The notes beneath the pieces are model-generated. The model ran no database searches. It was not told where the DNA came from and was given only the letters and a program-made list of their open reading frames with translations. DNA of 64,000 nt from Methylophilaceae bacterium LSUCC0401 (GTDB taxonomy: Bacteria; Pseudomonadota; Gammaproteobacteria; Burkholderiales; Methylophilaceae), in assembly GCA_024919035.1 (NCBI GenBank), contig CP103442.1, forward strand, positions 1,240,001-1,304,000, written 5' to 3'. The translations under genes were made by a program, and so were the position numbers. The first letter of the stretch is position 1. Every line of letters starts with the position of its first letter. Below are positions 31,201 to 39,663 of the stretch, in pieces.

Positions 31201-31617
31201 ATGAAAATTTCTATTATTAACGGTCCCAATCTGAACATGCTCGGGAAAAGAGAGCCTCAGCACTATGGTGTTGATGGGCTTGAACAAATTAATAAAGAAA
31301 TTTGTTCAAATTTTCCTGATATAGACCTTCAATTCTTTCAGAGCAACAGTGAATCAGCAATAATCGACCATATTCATAATTTAGCTGTTGATTTTATTGT
31401 CATTAATCCGGCTGCCTTTACCCATACCTCCGTTGCTCTGAGGGATGCCATTAGCTCAGTAGATATCCCTTTTTACGAGGTTCATTTATCAAATGTTCAT
31501 GCTCGAGAAGAATTTAGGCATAAATCTTTATTTTCAGACAAAGCTGTCGCAGTAATTTGTGGTCTAGGGAAACATGGCTATACAGCAGCTTTAGAACACA
31601 TCGTTAAAAATAATTAA
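31201..31617 (+). CDS. aroQ: Type II 3-dehydroquinate dehydratase
   Basis: AroQ dehydrates 3-dehydroquinate in the shikimate pathway. The 138-residue protein has the family signature [18 protein letters not shown], with the catalytic tyrosine, [32 protein letters not shown] and [17 protein letters not shown]. It is first in an aroQ-accB-accC-prmA cluster, the order found in many proteobacteria. The 118-base gap before it probably contains the cluster promoter, though I cannot pick one confidently. Confidence 0.97.
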   Translation: MKISIINGPNLNMLGKREPQHYGVDGLEQINKEICSNFPDIDLQFFQSNSESAIIDHIHNLAVDFIVINPAAFTHTSVALRDAISSVDIPFYEVHLSNVHAREEFRHKSLFSDKAVAVICGLGKHGYTAALEHIVKNN

Positions 31618-31631
31618 TAAGGTGAATAAAC

Positions 31632-32090
31632 ATGGATTTAAGAAAACTTAAAAAGTTAATTGATTTGGTTGAAGAATCAGGCATTAGTGAATTAGAGCTC
31701 ACCGAAGGTGAGGAAAAAGTTCGCATCAGTCGTCAAGGTCAAGCCTTTATCCAACAACCTCAACAATTTCATATTCCCCAACAGGTTGCACCGACAATGA
31801 CTGAAAATAAGTTAACCACCTACGAATCGAATGTGGTCCCTCCACAAATTGATGAAGGTCACGTTTTATCCTCACCTATGGTTGGTACCTTTTATAGGTC
31901 TTCATCGCCCGAATCGGCTCCATATGTAGAAATTGGATCTACAGTAAAAAAAGGAGATACTCTTTGTATTATTGAGGCTATGAAATTACTAAATGAAATT
32001 GAAGCTGATCGAGACGGCGTGATTAAAAAAATTATGGTTGAAAATGCTCAACCTGTTGAATTCGGTGAACCTTTATTTATTATTGAGTAA
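31632..32090 (+). CDS. accB: Acetyl-CoA carboxylase biotin carboxyl carrier protein
   Basis: AccB carries biotin between the carboxylase and transferase halves of acetyl-CoA carboxylase. The 152-residue protein has an N-terminal helical segment (DLRKLKKLIDLVEESGISELEL), a Gln/Pro-rich linker (about 35-75) and the biotinyl domain with IEAMKLLNEI, where Lys118 is the expected biotinylation site. It is followed after three bases by accC. Confidence 0.97.
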   Translation: MDLRKLKKLIDLVEESGISELELTEGEEKVRISRQGQAFIQQPQQFHIPQQVAPTMTENKLTTYESNVVPPQIDEGHVLSSPMVGTFYRSSSPESAPYVEIGSTVKKGDTLCIIEAMKLLNEIEADRDGVIKKIMVENAQPVEFGEPLFIIE

Positions 32091-32093
32091 TCT

Positions 32094-33440
32094 ATGTTTG
32101 AAAAAATTTTAATAGCCAATCGCGGTGAAATCGCCTTACGTATTTTAAGAGCTTGTCGTCAAATGGGAATCAAGGTTGTAACTGTTCATTCAGAAGCTGA
32201 CGTTGATGCCAAGTATGTCAAATTATCTGATGAATCAGTTTGTATTGGTCCTGCCCCTTCAAACCTAAGTTACCTAAATGTACCCGCAATTATTAGCGCT
32301 GCTGAGGTTACCGATGCTGAAGCTATTCACCCAGGATATGGTTTTCTCTCAGAGAATGCTGACTTTGCGGAACAAGTTGAAAAAAGTGGATTTACCTTTA
32401 TCGGGCCAAAGTCAGAAACCATAAGACTGATGGGCGATAAAGTGAGTGCAAAAGAAGCGATGATTAAAGCAGGGATTCCTGTAGTACCTGGGTCAGAGGG
32501 TGAGTTAAGTAATGAGCCTGATGAGATTATCAAAACAGCTAGAAAAGTTGGATATCCAGTAATTATTAAAGCTGCGGGTGGCGGTGGCGGTCGGGGCATG
32601 AGAGTTGTACATACAGAGGCTTCATTGCTTAATGCTGTATCCATGACCAAAAATGAAGCTCATAGTTTTTTTGGTAATGCAGCTGTTTATATGGAAAAGT
32701 ATCTTGAAAATCCAAGACACATTGAATATCAAGTTTTAGCGGATAATTATAAAAACGCCATTCATTTATTTGAACGTGATTGTTCAATGCAAAGACGGCA
32801 CCAAAAAGTTATTGAGGAAGCTCCTGCTCCTGGTTTACCTGAAAAGCTCAGAAGAAAAATGGGGGAACGTTGTGCTGACGCATGCCGTAAAATTGGGTAC
32901 CGTGGTGCTGGAACTTTTGAATTTCTTTATGAAAATGATGAGTTTTATTTCATTGAAATGAATACCAGAATTCAAGTTGAACACCCGGTAACAGAAATGA
33001 TCACCGGTGTTGATTTAATTAAAGAGCAAATTAAAATTGCCGCTGGAGAAAAACTAAGTTTAAGACAAAAAGATGTTCAAACAAAAGGTCATGCTATTGA
33101 ATGCCGAATCAATGCAGAAGATTCTTATACGTTTGTTCCATCTCCTGGGTTAATTAATCGCTTTCATGTACCTGGCGGACCTGGAATTAGAGTGGATACG
33201 CATGTGTATGGTGGATATAGAGTCCCCTCTCACTATGACTCAATGATTGGTAAATTAATTGCCTATGGTGATACTCGAGAAGAAGCTCTTGCTAAATTGA
33301 GAATGGCACTATCTGAGATGTATTGTGAGGGAATAAAAATAAATATCGACCTTCATAGGGATTTATTAATTGATTTAGCCTTTCTACAAGGTGGTGCGAG
33401 TATTCATTACCTAGAAGAAAAGCTTGGAATGAAAAAGTAA
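32094..33440 (+). CDS. accC: Acetyl-CoA carboxylase biotin carboxylase subunit
   Basis: AccC carboxylates the biotin of AccB using ATP and bicarbonate. The 448-residue protein starts [20 protein letters not shown] and contains [16 protein letters not shown], the glycine-rich ATP loop [39 protein letters not shown] and [10 protein letters not shown]. It is in the typical accB-accC order. Confidence 0.98.
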   Translation: MFEKILIANRGEIALRILRACRQMGIKVVTVHSEADVDAKYVKLSDESVCIGPAPSNLSYLNVPAIISAAEVTDAEAIHPGYGFLSENADFAEQVEKSGFTFIGPKSETIRLMGDKVSAKEAMIKAGIPVVPGSEGELSNEPDEIIKTARKVGYPVIIKAAGGGGGRGMRVVHTEASLLNAVSMTKNEAHSFFGNAAVYMEKYLENPRHIEYQVLADNYKNAIHLFERDCSMQRRHQKVIEEAPAPGLPEKLRRKMGERCADACRKIGYRGAGTFEFLYENDEFYFIEMNTRIQVEHPVTEMITGVDLIKEQIKIAAGEKLSLRQKDVQTKGHAIECRINAEDSYTFVPSPGLINRFHVPGGPGIRVDTHVYGGYRVPSHYDSMIGKLIAYGDTREEALAKLRMALSEMYCEGIKINIDLHRDLLIDLAFLQGGASIHYLEEKLGMKK

Positions 33441-34328
33441 GTGATATCACTTACTTTCAATGTATCAGATCATATTGCTCAACTGATTGGTGATGAACTA
33501 ATTGAATTAAATGCACTGTCAGTATCTTTTAATGACTCAGATCTAGATACCGAAAATGAAAATGCCATCTTTGGCGAAGATCCAGATGATCATGAACGCT
33601 ATTGGAAAAATACCAAAGTCATTTCGTTATTCAATCCACAAACAAATATTGAATTGCTTGTTAGTAAGTTACACAAAAAATTTAATATTTATCAACATCA
33701 AATTGCAATTGAAAGTATAGAGGATATTGATTGGATCAAGGAAACACAGTCTCAATTTAAACCTATCCAAATTAATGAGAAGATCTGGATCATTCCTTCC
33801 TGGCATAAAATTCAAAATCATTTAGTCACCAATATTCATCTTGATCCAGGTCTTGCTTTTGGAACTGGCTCACATCCTACAACCAAGCTCTGTTTGGATT
33901 TGCTATCCAAAGAGGAGTTAACCAACAAATCCGTCTTGGATTACGGATGTGGTTCTGGAATTCTTGCCATTGCAGCAAAAAAATTAGGCTCTGCACATAC
34001 GATAGGAGTCGATATCGATCCACAAGCAATAATCGCTAGCAATCAAAATGCAAAAAAAAATGATATAAATGATATAAATTTTTTACAATCAAATCATTCA
34101 ATTGAAGCAAAATTCGACCTCGTTCTTGCAAATATTCTTTCAAGTGCATTAAAAGTTTTGGCTCCTATTATTGCTTCAAAATGTAATGCCAATGGAAAAA
34201 TTGCTTTATCCGGTATTTTAAAAAGCCAAGAAAATGAGATACGAGAAATTTATGCTAATGACTTTTTATTTAATGAGTCACTTTATCAAGATGGCTGGGT
34301 ATGCATGACTGCCACGAAAAAGTCATAA
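33441..34328 (+). CDS. prmA: Ribosomal protein L11 methyltransferase
   Basis: PrmA trimethylates ribosomal protein L11. The 295-residue protein has an N-terminal L11-binding domain, the linker GLAFGTGSHPTTKLCLDLL, and the SAM-binding motif VLDYGCGSGILAIAA followed by the NPPF-type LANIL. The start is a GTG placed immediately after the accC stop, which implies translational coupling. Its 3' end overlaps the photolyase gene on the other strand by six bases. Confidence 0.95.
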   Translation: MISLTFNVSDHIAQLIGDELIELNALSVSFNDSDLDTENENAIFGEDPDDHERYWKNTKVISLFNPQTNIELLVSKLHKKFNIYQHQIAIESIEDIDWIKETQSQFKPIQINEKIWIIPSWHKIQNHLVTNIHLDPGLAFGTGSHPTTKLCLDLLSKEELTNKSVLDYGCGSGILAIAAKKLGSAHTIGVDIDPQAIIASNQNAKKNDINDINFLQSNHSIEAKFDLVLANILSSALKVLAPIIASKCNANGKIALSGILKSQENEIREIYANDFLFNESLYQDGWVCMTATKKS

Positions 34329-35849
34329 TTGATTTATATTGTTTTTTAATTGTACAACTTTATTAGTTATCAATTTTTTGTCCTGATCAGACATTTTTTG
34401 TATCTGCATCTTAACAATACCCATTCTTGGATTATTATTTAATAAATTAGGATTATTGATAAAGAAATTCCAATACAAGGAATTAAAAGGACATGAATCA
34501 TCGTCATATTTTGTTTTTACATTGTATTTACAAGACTGGCAATAATCTCCCATCTTATTAATATAAGCGCCCGATGAAACATATGGTTTGGTTGCCAATA
34601 ATCCACCATCAGCATATTGAGACATCCCAATGACGTTAGGCAATTCAACCCACTCAATTGCATCGATATAAATACCTAAAAACCACTCATGAACATATTT
34701 TGGATTTGTTGCATTTAATAACATGAAGTTACCAAGAATCATCAATCTCTGAATATGGTGAGCATATGCATTTTCTAAAGATTGTTGAATGGATTTTTTT
34801 AGACAATTCATGTCAGTCTGAGCATTCCAAAAAAAGCTAGGCAACTTATTAGTAAAAGCAAAATAATTACTTGCGACATAACCCGGCATTTTTGCCCAAT
34901 ATATACCCCGAATATACTCTCTCCACCCAATAATTTGTCTAATAAATCCCTCTACTGAATTTAGGTTAGTTAAATCCGGATGTAGTTTTTTTTCTGCCAG
35001 TCGGACAACCTCCATAGGATGAAGCATTTTTGTATTCAAAGAAAAAGAAATTAATGAATGAAATAAATACTTATTATCTTCTGACATTGAGTCCTGAAAA
35101 TTTCCAAAATCAGATAAACACTCATTTAAAAAATGTTCAAGCAACATTAAAGACTCTTGTCTATTTTTTGGCCAGTTAAAATTATTTACATCGATGTCGC
35201 CAATAAATGAAATTTTTTTATCTTCAATTTCTGAAAAAATTTTACTAACATCATGATGAAATTTTATTCTGACGGGTAAATTAATTTTTGGATCCCATTT
35301 TTTACGATTATCATGATCAAAGTTCCATTTTCCTCCTATGGGTTTATCATTTTCCATCAGAATTGAATTATTTTTACGAATAGTCCTATAAAAATCTTCC
35401 ATGCGCCAAGTTTTTTTTTCTTTAAAAAAACGACCCACACTTTTTCTATCCGATATAAAGTGTTCTGAAGAAAAAACTTCTGTTTCAATATTTAACTGAT
35501 CAGTTATCACTTGAAATTGTTGATCTAAACGATACTCATCAGGCTCTTGCCATTCAAGTTTTGAATAATTATTTTTTAATAACTCTTGCTTGATATTTTC
35601 AAAAAAAGAATGCTCATTATTAGAATCAGATATCTCAATATAATGAATGTTATGGCCTATCTCTCTCAATTCATTCCTAAAAGATCTCATAGCATTAATA
35701 AACGCTATTATTTTTTGAATGTGATGTTTTACGTATGTCATTTCGGAGTTTATTTCCATCATTAAATATGTCACATCATCATTTATAGCTTTAAACCAAC
35801 TGTGATTTATGTTTAACTGATCTCCTAAAATTATTCTAAGTATTTTCAT
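34323..35849 (-). CDS. Iron-sulfur (6-4) photolyase/cryptochrome-like protein (FeS-BCP, PhrB type)
   Basis: The 508-residue protein matches the bacterial Fe-S photolyase family (formerly DUF523-linked 'photolyase-related protein'), whose characterised members repair UV (6-4) lesions. The N-terminus (LRIILGDQLNINHSW) is diagnostic. Four cysteines expected to hold a [4Fe-4S] cluster are present: one near residue 347 (TDMNCLKKSI), CQSC near 436-439 and one near 452 in SCPFNSLYWNF. The region YAHHIQRLMILGNFMLL and GVELPNVIGMSQYADGG is FAD-associated. The ATG overlaps the stop of the cryptochrome gene by four bases, so both are co-expressed. Repair specificity is inferred. Confidence 0.88.
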   Translation of the reverse strand: MKILRIILGDQLNINHSWFKAINDDVTYLMMEINSEMTYVKHHIQKIIAFINAMRSFRNELREIGHNIHYIEISDSNNEHSFFENIKQELLKNNYSKLEWQEPDEYRLDQQFQVITDQLNIETEVFSSEHFISDRKSVGRFFKEKKTWRMEDFYRTIRKNNSILMENDKPIGGKWNFDHDNRKKWDPKINLPVRIKFHHDVSKIFSEIEDKKISFIGDIDVNNFNWPKNRQESLMLLEHFLNECLSDFGNFQDSMSEDNKYLFHSLISFSLNTKMLHPMEVVRLAEKKLHPDLTNLNSVEGFIRQIIGWREYIRGIYWAKMPGYVASNYFAFTNKLPSFFWNAQTDMNCLKKSIQQSLENAYAHHIQRLMILGNFMLLNATNPKYVHEWFLGIYIDAIEWVELPNVIGMSQYADGGLLATKPYVSSGAYINKMGDYCQSCKYNVKTKYDDDSCPFNSLYWNFFINNPNLLNNNPRMGIVKMQIQKMSDQDKKLITNKVVQLKNNINQL

Positions 35850-37099
35850 TCCATCTCATTCCATCTCATTTCATATTCATTGGTTAGATCATATGTATTT
35901 TTTTGCTTGATCACATTAAATCTTCTTCCCCCTCTAGGGTCAGTACCATAACCAGCAATATAAAGCCAATTACCCTGATTTGAATAAATGTCAAAATCAA
36001 TCAAGTATTTTTGATAAAAATCTGCGCCCACTCGCCAATCTGTATATAAATCAAAAATAATGTAGGAGGCTAAAATCTGTCGCATGCGATTCGATAAAAA
36101 ACCACTCTGCATCAATTCTCTAATAGCTGCATTCATAAATGACGAATGGGTTTTCCCACATTCTAATTTTTCAAGAGTCATTTCATGATCAATTCTATTT
36201 ATTTTTGAATTCTTTAATCCATATTTAAAATATAAATTTTCACCATACTTAAAATGAAGAAATCTAAAATAATCTCTCCACAATAATTCAAAAAAAATCC
36301 AGTAGGTGCTGTCATTTGCACCTCTTGTTGATTCATATCTTTTTAATTTTTTATATAACTGTCTTGCTGAAATAAAACCTTGGCTCAGCCAAACAGAAAA
36401 TTTTGTTGAAAAATCTCTCCCAGAGAGTTCATTGCGAGTGATTTTGTAATTAGATGCCTTATTGTCTTTGAAGTAATCATCCACAAAACTTTGTGCTCCA
36501 TATTCACAAATGGAGTAATTGTTTAAGAAATCGACGCTACCGATAAATTTTGATTCACTTACACTAGGTAATTCAAATTCATCTAATCCTATGATTGAGA
36601 TAGATTCTGGAATAGCAGGCAAACACAGAGGCTCGGCTACGACTAGATTTTTTTCCACCATATTCCTAAATGTTGTAAATGTATCTGGAATTTTTGTGGG
36701 TGCGCATGGCAAATCATCAAGATCAATGAGAGAAGAGTCCCATATACAATTTATTTTTTTATCAACTAAACTTACCTCCCTCTTTTCATATGGAGCAATG
36801 ATCATTTCACAATAAATTTCATCAAAGCTGTTTAATTCAGATATCTGATTAAAGACTTGCCTTGGCTCTCCTTGAAAAATATGCAGTCGGTGTCCTCTCT
36901 TATTGAGATTTGTTTTTAAATTTAACAAGCCTTGGATAATAAATTTATCTTTGCTTGTTAAGTTATTTTTGATGTCTCTTAAATTAGAATTAATTATGTA
37001 GATAAAAGATATTTTCTGTGATTTTTTTATGCACTCATTTAAAGCATGGTTATCCTCAAGCCTTAAGTTGTTCCTGAACCAAAATATATTATGAGTCAC
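35846..37099 (-). CDS. DASH-type cryptochrome/photolyase
   Basis: This 417-residue flavoprotein of the photolyase/cryptochrome superfamily begins with [17 protein letters not shown]. The C-terminal FAD domain carries the DASH hallmarks [31 protein letters not shown], and [17 protein letters not shown] with [26 protein letters not shown] proteins repair CPD lesions in single-stranded DNA and may act as photoreceptors. The length is at the short end of the family. It is preceded by an overlapping DUF2256 gene and followed by the Fe-S photolyase, forming one transcription unit. Confidence 0.88.
   Translation of the reverse strand: MTHNIFWFRNNLRLEDNHALNECIKKSQKISFIYIINSNLRDIKNNLTSKDKFIIQGLLNLKTNLNKRGHRLHIFQGEPRQVFNQISELNSFDEIYCEMIIAPYEKREVSLVDKKINCIWDSSLIDLDDLPCAPTKIPDTFTTFRNMVEKNLVVAEPLCLPAIPESISIIGLDEFELPSVSESKFIGSVDFLNNYSICEYGAQSFVDDYFKDNKASNYKITRNELSGRDFSTKFSVWLSQGFISARQLYKKLKRYESTRGANDSTYWIFFELLWRDYFRFLHFKYGENLYFKYGLKNSKINRIDHEMTLEKLECGKTHSSFMNAAIRELMQSGFLSNRMRQILASYIIFDLYTDWRVGADFYQKYLIDFDIYSNQGNWLYIAGYGTDPRGGRRFNVIKQKNTYDLTNEYEMRWNEME
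35851..35870. repeat. Ten-base tandem repeat at the cryptochrome/photolyase junction
   Basis: Plus-strand CCATCTCATT occurs twice in a row (851-860, 861-870) and continues partly into 845-850. It encodes the last residues of the cryptochrome (EMRWNEME) and abuts the start codon of the photolyase gene. Because the unit is ten bases, a change of copy number would shift the reading frame at the cryptochrome C-terminus. Confidence 0.85.
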
Positions 37100-37223
37100 G
37101 ATGATTTCGACATCTTTGTGAGCAATATTTGACTTGTCCCCAACACTTTTCCCATTTCTTTCTCCATGTAAATGGTCGCTTACAAGTCTGGCATATCTTT
37201 TCAGGAAGATTAGTTTTTTTCAT
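37089..37223 (-). CDS. DUF2256 small zinc-finger-like protein
   Basis: This short gene, easily missed, encodes 44 residues beginning [18 protein letters not shown], then [21 protein letters not shown] and ending NHRDS. The four cysteines in CQTC...KYCSQRC resemble a zinc ribbon. This is the DUF2256 family, which is typically found beside photolyase or cryptochrome genes. The stop lies inside the cryptochrome gene (11-base overlap), so it heads the DUF2256-cryptochrome-photolyase unit. It may bind metal or support flavoprotein function; no function has been shown that I know of. Confidence 0.9.
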   Translation of the reverse strand: MKKTNLPEKICQTCKRPFTWRKKWEKCWGQVKYCSQRCRNHRDS

Positions 37224-37300
37224 ATGTATACGACATTAAATTTTTTGATGGTTCTTAGAATATTTAGATAAAATTTATAAATTATGCTTATAATTAAACT

Positions 37301-37702
37301 ATGCGTCCTGTAATTATTAATGTTTTATTACTATTCCTACTTACTGCATGCTCATCCACAGGTACAAGCATTCAACGCCCTGCTCCACATAATGACTTTA
37401 CAGGAAGATACTTGGAAAAGCATTTTTCGAATGAAGATGCAAATGACTATATGATGAGAGTTTGTAAAGCTTACGGGGGGCTTAATCAAGATAGTGTTCA
37501 AAAAAAAGAAAGCGACCTACTTCTTCAAGATATTTTCGAATTTAAATGTAATTTTGCTAATAAAAATAAAGAAGAATTAGACATCGATGGCAAATCGTCA
37601 AAAAGACTTAATGGAACAATCGCTAAACAGAAATGTGAAAGACTTGGTTTTAAGGTTGGCAGCAAAGATTTTGCAAATTGTCTCCAAGAACTCACCCAAT
37701 GA
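37301..37702 (+). CDS. Unrecognised lipoprotein
   Basis: The 133-residue product has a lipoprotein signal with the lipobox LLTACSS, so Cys17 is the likely lipidated residue. The mature part has three further cysteines (YMMRVCKAYGG, EFKCNF, KQKCERLGF, ANCLQ), which may form disulfides. I do not recognise the family. It is divergent from the DUF2256 gene with a 77-base gap and overlaps the next gene by four bases (ATGA), so the two are co-translated. Confidence 0.75.
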   Translation: MRPVIINVLLLFLLTACSSTGTSIQRPAPHNDFTGRYLEKHFSNEDANDYMMRVCKAYGGLNQDSVQKKESDLLLQDIFEFKCNFANKNKEELDIDGKSSKRLNGTIAKQKCERLGFKVGSKDFANCLQELTQ

Positions 37703-38040
37703 TTAGATTTCTCATACTTGTTTTTATATGCCACATCTCCTTTGCCAATGAGAAAATTTATTCATGTGTTGGAATGAGTCATTTTGAGTTGGCTGGAGCC
37801 AGTGGTGCTAAAGAAGAAAAGCAAAATCGAGAGTATAGATTTGAAAATTTAACATTAAAAGATTTAAATGATATTCCTTGTGAAAATATTGACGAACATT
37901 TACTCTGTAATTCTACCCTTTTAAATATCAGATCCGTAGATTTTAACCTTCAAACTTTAACCATAGAAGATTCAATCTCAGGTAATAAAGGCTTTGGTCA
38001 TTATATTGAAAATTTTACGGGTACATGTCAGATCAAATAA
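37699..38040 (+). CDS. Unrecognised secreted protein
   Basis: With the start at 37699 (ATG overlapping the upstream TGA) the protein has 113 residues and a classical signal peptide MIRFLILVFICHISFA, cleaved before NEKIYSCVG. The mature domain has cysteines (YSCVG, IPCENI, LLCNST, GTCQ) and a mixed strand pattern suggesting a small disulfide-linked periplasmic domain. A longer reading frame upstream (from 37678) would lose the signal peptide and is less likely. Function unknown. Confidence 0.7.
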   Translation: MIRFLILVFICHISFANEKIYSCVGMSHFELAGASGAKEEKQNREYRFENLTLKDLNDIPCENIDEHLLCNSTLLNIRSVDFNLQTLTIEDSISGNKGFGHYIENFTGTCQIK

Positions 38041-38288
38041 AAATAGATAATTTATCAGGGTCAGAGTTTTTAGTGACGGTTACAGCTGATCATATAACCA
38101 CACATCAAGTTACCCTTGATGAAGACTTTCTTAATAATGTAAATATAAAAAATCTTTCTAAAGAGCAAATTATCCATAAATCATTTCTATTTTTACTCTC
38201 AAAAGAAACTAATATCTCTATTTTAAAAAAATTTAATATTGAAGTGATAGCATCCTATTTTCCTGACTTTTATAATCACTTTAATTAA
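38025..38288 (+). CDS. Small conserved-looking cytoplasmic protein
   Basis: The 87-residue protein has strands (SEFLVTVTADHITTHQVTLDEDFL) followed by a helix-rich part (SKEQIIHKSFLFLLSKETNISILKKFNIEVIASYFPDF). The ending 'SFxFLLxxE...ILxxFxxxVIxxYFP' resembles a short uncharacterised family I have seen in other proteobacteria, but I know no function for it. It overlaps the secreted-protein gene by 16 bases. Confidence 0.65.
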   Translation: MSDQIKIDNLSGSEFLVTVTADHITTHQVTLDEDFLNNVNIKNLSKEQIIHKSFLFLLSKETNISILKKFNIEVIASYFPDFYNHFN

Positions 38289-38343
38289 TCGAAACTAAAG
38301 TTATTAGAATCAGTCTTTTTATAATATTTCTGCTTATGAAGCT

Positions 38344-38778
38344 ATGCATAAAATTTTCTTTATATTTTTATTAACTATCGCATACTCTATTTACTCACAG
38401 GATCTAGAAAACGGAACTTATCAAGAGTTTTTTGATAACAAAAATCCTAAATATGAAATTTCTTATCTGAATGGGAAAAAAAATGGAATAGAAAAATTTT
38501 GGTATGAGAGTGGTCAATTAAAAATGCAGAGTGAGTTTAAAAATGGAAAAGAACATGGGCTCTGGCAGCAATGGTATGAAAATGGTCAAATTAAGCTACA
38601 AGTTGAGTATGAAAGCGGAAAAGAACATGGGCTCTGGCAGCAATGGTATGAAAATGGTCAGCAAAAATCAAAAAGTAAATGGGTATCGGGTAAAAAAAAT
38701 GGTCTTGAATGGATATGGGACAGTGATGGAAATTTACTTTCAAAAGATCACTACCAAAATGGAAAAATTATACAATAA
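38344..38778 (+). CDS. MORN-like repeat protein (YwqK-type), secreted
   Basis: The 144-residue protein has an N-terminal signal peptide (MHKIFFIFLLTIAYSIYS) and four to five repeats of about 24 residues of the form NGKxxGxxxxWYExGQLK. These are the 'toxin-antitoxin YwqK' or MORN-variant repeats, which occur in many secreted proteins of unknown role. Two adjacent repeats are identical over 44 bases at the DNA level. Another reading frame through the repeats is a shadow. No toxin partner is visible beside it. Confidence 0.75.
   Translation: MHKIFFIFLLTIAYSIYSQDLENGTYQEFFDNKNPKYEISYLNGKKNGIEKFWYESGQLKMQSEFKNGKEHGLWQQWYENGQIKLQVEYESGKEHGLWQQWYENGQQKSKSKWVSGKKNGLEWIWDSDGNLLSKDHYQNGKIIQ
38545..38660 (+). 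repeat. 72-base tandem coding repeat with 44-base perfect copies
   Basis: The 44 bases at 38545-38588 recur exactly at 38617-38660, giving a period of 72 bases or 24 codons. The unit encodes GKEHGLWQQWYENGQ. Synonymous sites are also identical, which points to a recent duplication or gene conversion of one repeat. Confidence 0.9.
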
Positions 38779-38806
38779 CTTGAAAAAACAATTTATATCT
38801 CCATAT
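38779..38806 (+). promoter_or_regulatory. Candidate sigma-32 heat-shock promoter of hsp20
   Basis: CTTGAAA (38779-38785) is followed after 13 bases by CTCCATAT (38799-38806), close to the heat-shock consensus CTTGAAA-N11-16-CCCCATNT. It lies directly after the stop of the repeat protein and about 76 bases before the Hsp20 start. Confidence 0.65.
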
Positions 38807-38882
38807 TGAAGATATAGAAATGGTTATGCCTAATGGGTAACCTCTCTATATTAATATTTTGCTTATTTAAGGAGATAAAAAT

Positions 38883-39362
38883 ATGAAAATTTCATTTGGA
38901 AATCTATACCCAAGTACTCTTGGATTTGAAACTGTTTTAAGAGATATTGAGGCGCTCATGGATAATTCAATTGAATCCATCAATGACAAGTTTCCACCTC
39001 ATAACATTATTAAAATCAATGACACATCGTATGCAGTAGAGCTTGCTGTTGCAGGATTTAAGCAAACTGAAATTGACATTACTGTTAAAGATGGATTGCT
39101 TGTTATCAAAGGTGACAAAAGTAATTCTCATTCAGAAACACAATACTTACACAAAGGAATTTCTAATCGATCCTTCACAAAATCCATTCGCCTTGCGGAC
39201 ACGATTGAGGTTCAAGGCGCAACATTGAATGATGGAATATTATCTATTAATCTTGAGAATATAATTCCTGAGTCAAAAAAACCAAAAAAAATTGAAATTA
39301 AGGAACTTAAAAATTTTGATGTCCCAAAAATTGAAAAGTCAATTGAAACTGTAAATACATAA
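38883..39362 (+). CDS. Hsp20/alpha-crystallin family small heat-shock protein
   Basis: This is an ATP-independent holdase that binds unfolding proteins. The 159-residue sequence has a short N-terminal arm, an alpha-crystallin domain from about residue 38 (PPHNIIKINDTSYAVELAVAGFKQTEIDITVKDGLLVIKG), the loop with SFTKSIRLAD, and the C-terminal ILSINLENIIPE segment with an IEIKEL-like tail. A strong AAGGAG precedes the start. The sigma-32-like promoter upstream and the terminator downstream make it a monocistronic heat-shock gene. Confidence 0.92.
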   Translation: MKISFGNLYPSTLGFETVLRDIEALMDNSIESINDKFPPHNIIKINDTSYAVELAVAGFKQTEIDITVKDGLLVIKGDKSNSHSETQYLHKGISNRSFTKSIRLADTIEVQGATLNDGILSINLENIIPESKKPKKIEIKELKNFDVPKIEKSIETVNT

Positions 39363-39390
39363 AAAGGAGTAGTCGCTACTCCTTTTTTTT
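39361..39390 (+). terminator. Intrinsic terminator of hsp20, shared with the opposite strand
   Basis: AAAAAGGAGTAG (361-372) pairs with CTACTCCTTTTT (376-387) around a three-base loop and is flanked by A and T runs on both sides, so it can work in both directions. The TAG of the minus-strand gene at 39376 lies within the stem. Confidence 0.85.
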
Positions 39391-39663
39391 AAAATTTTCT
39401 ATCACAAGGCAGCCAGCCGATTCCATACAAGGCCAATCAGAATCTGGGCCACATACATTTCCTGTAATTCTAGAGTTTGTTATTTGATAAAGCTGTACAT
39501 CAGAATTAATATCGGAACTCACAGAAACGTTTCTTGGTAACATATCAACCAAGTCATCAGCATAATCTTGAGCAGAAAAAGATAAAAGTATATAAATTAA
39601 TCCGATCCGGATAGATCTGTGATTGAATAGACTCCAGTTGGACGATCTTTTTCGGTTTTCCAT
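39376..39663 (-). CDS. Unrecognised small secreted protein
   Basis: With the start at 39663 the product has 95 residues: a basic N-terminus (MENRKRSSNW...) and a hydrophobic stretch (GLIYILLSFSAQDYA) that reads as a signal peptide, followed by a short mature part with three cysteines (NVCGPDSDWPCMESAGC). The first about 67 bases overlap the end of the upstream gene, and a GTG/TTG start further in is possible. Its stop codon is inside the shared terminator. Family unknown; existence moderately supported. Confidence 0.5.
   Translation of the reverse strand: MENRKRSSNWSLFNHRSIRIGLIYILLSFSAQDYADDLVDMLPRNVSVSSDINSDVQLYQITNSRITGNVCGPDSDWPCMESAGCLVIENFKKKE

Noticed and set aside
38344-38778. Toxin-antitoxin module suggested by the YwqK 'antitoxin' repeat name
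   Set aside because: The protein has a signal peptide and no toxin-like partner lies beside it; the family name is not evidence for such a function.
38531-38809. 92-codon frame within the YwqK-type repeat gene
   Set aside because: It is a second reading frame produced by the DNA repeat itself; the other frame has a signal peptide and family-like repeats.
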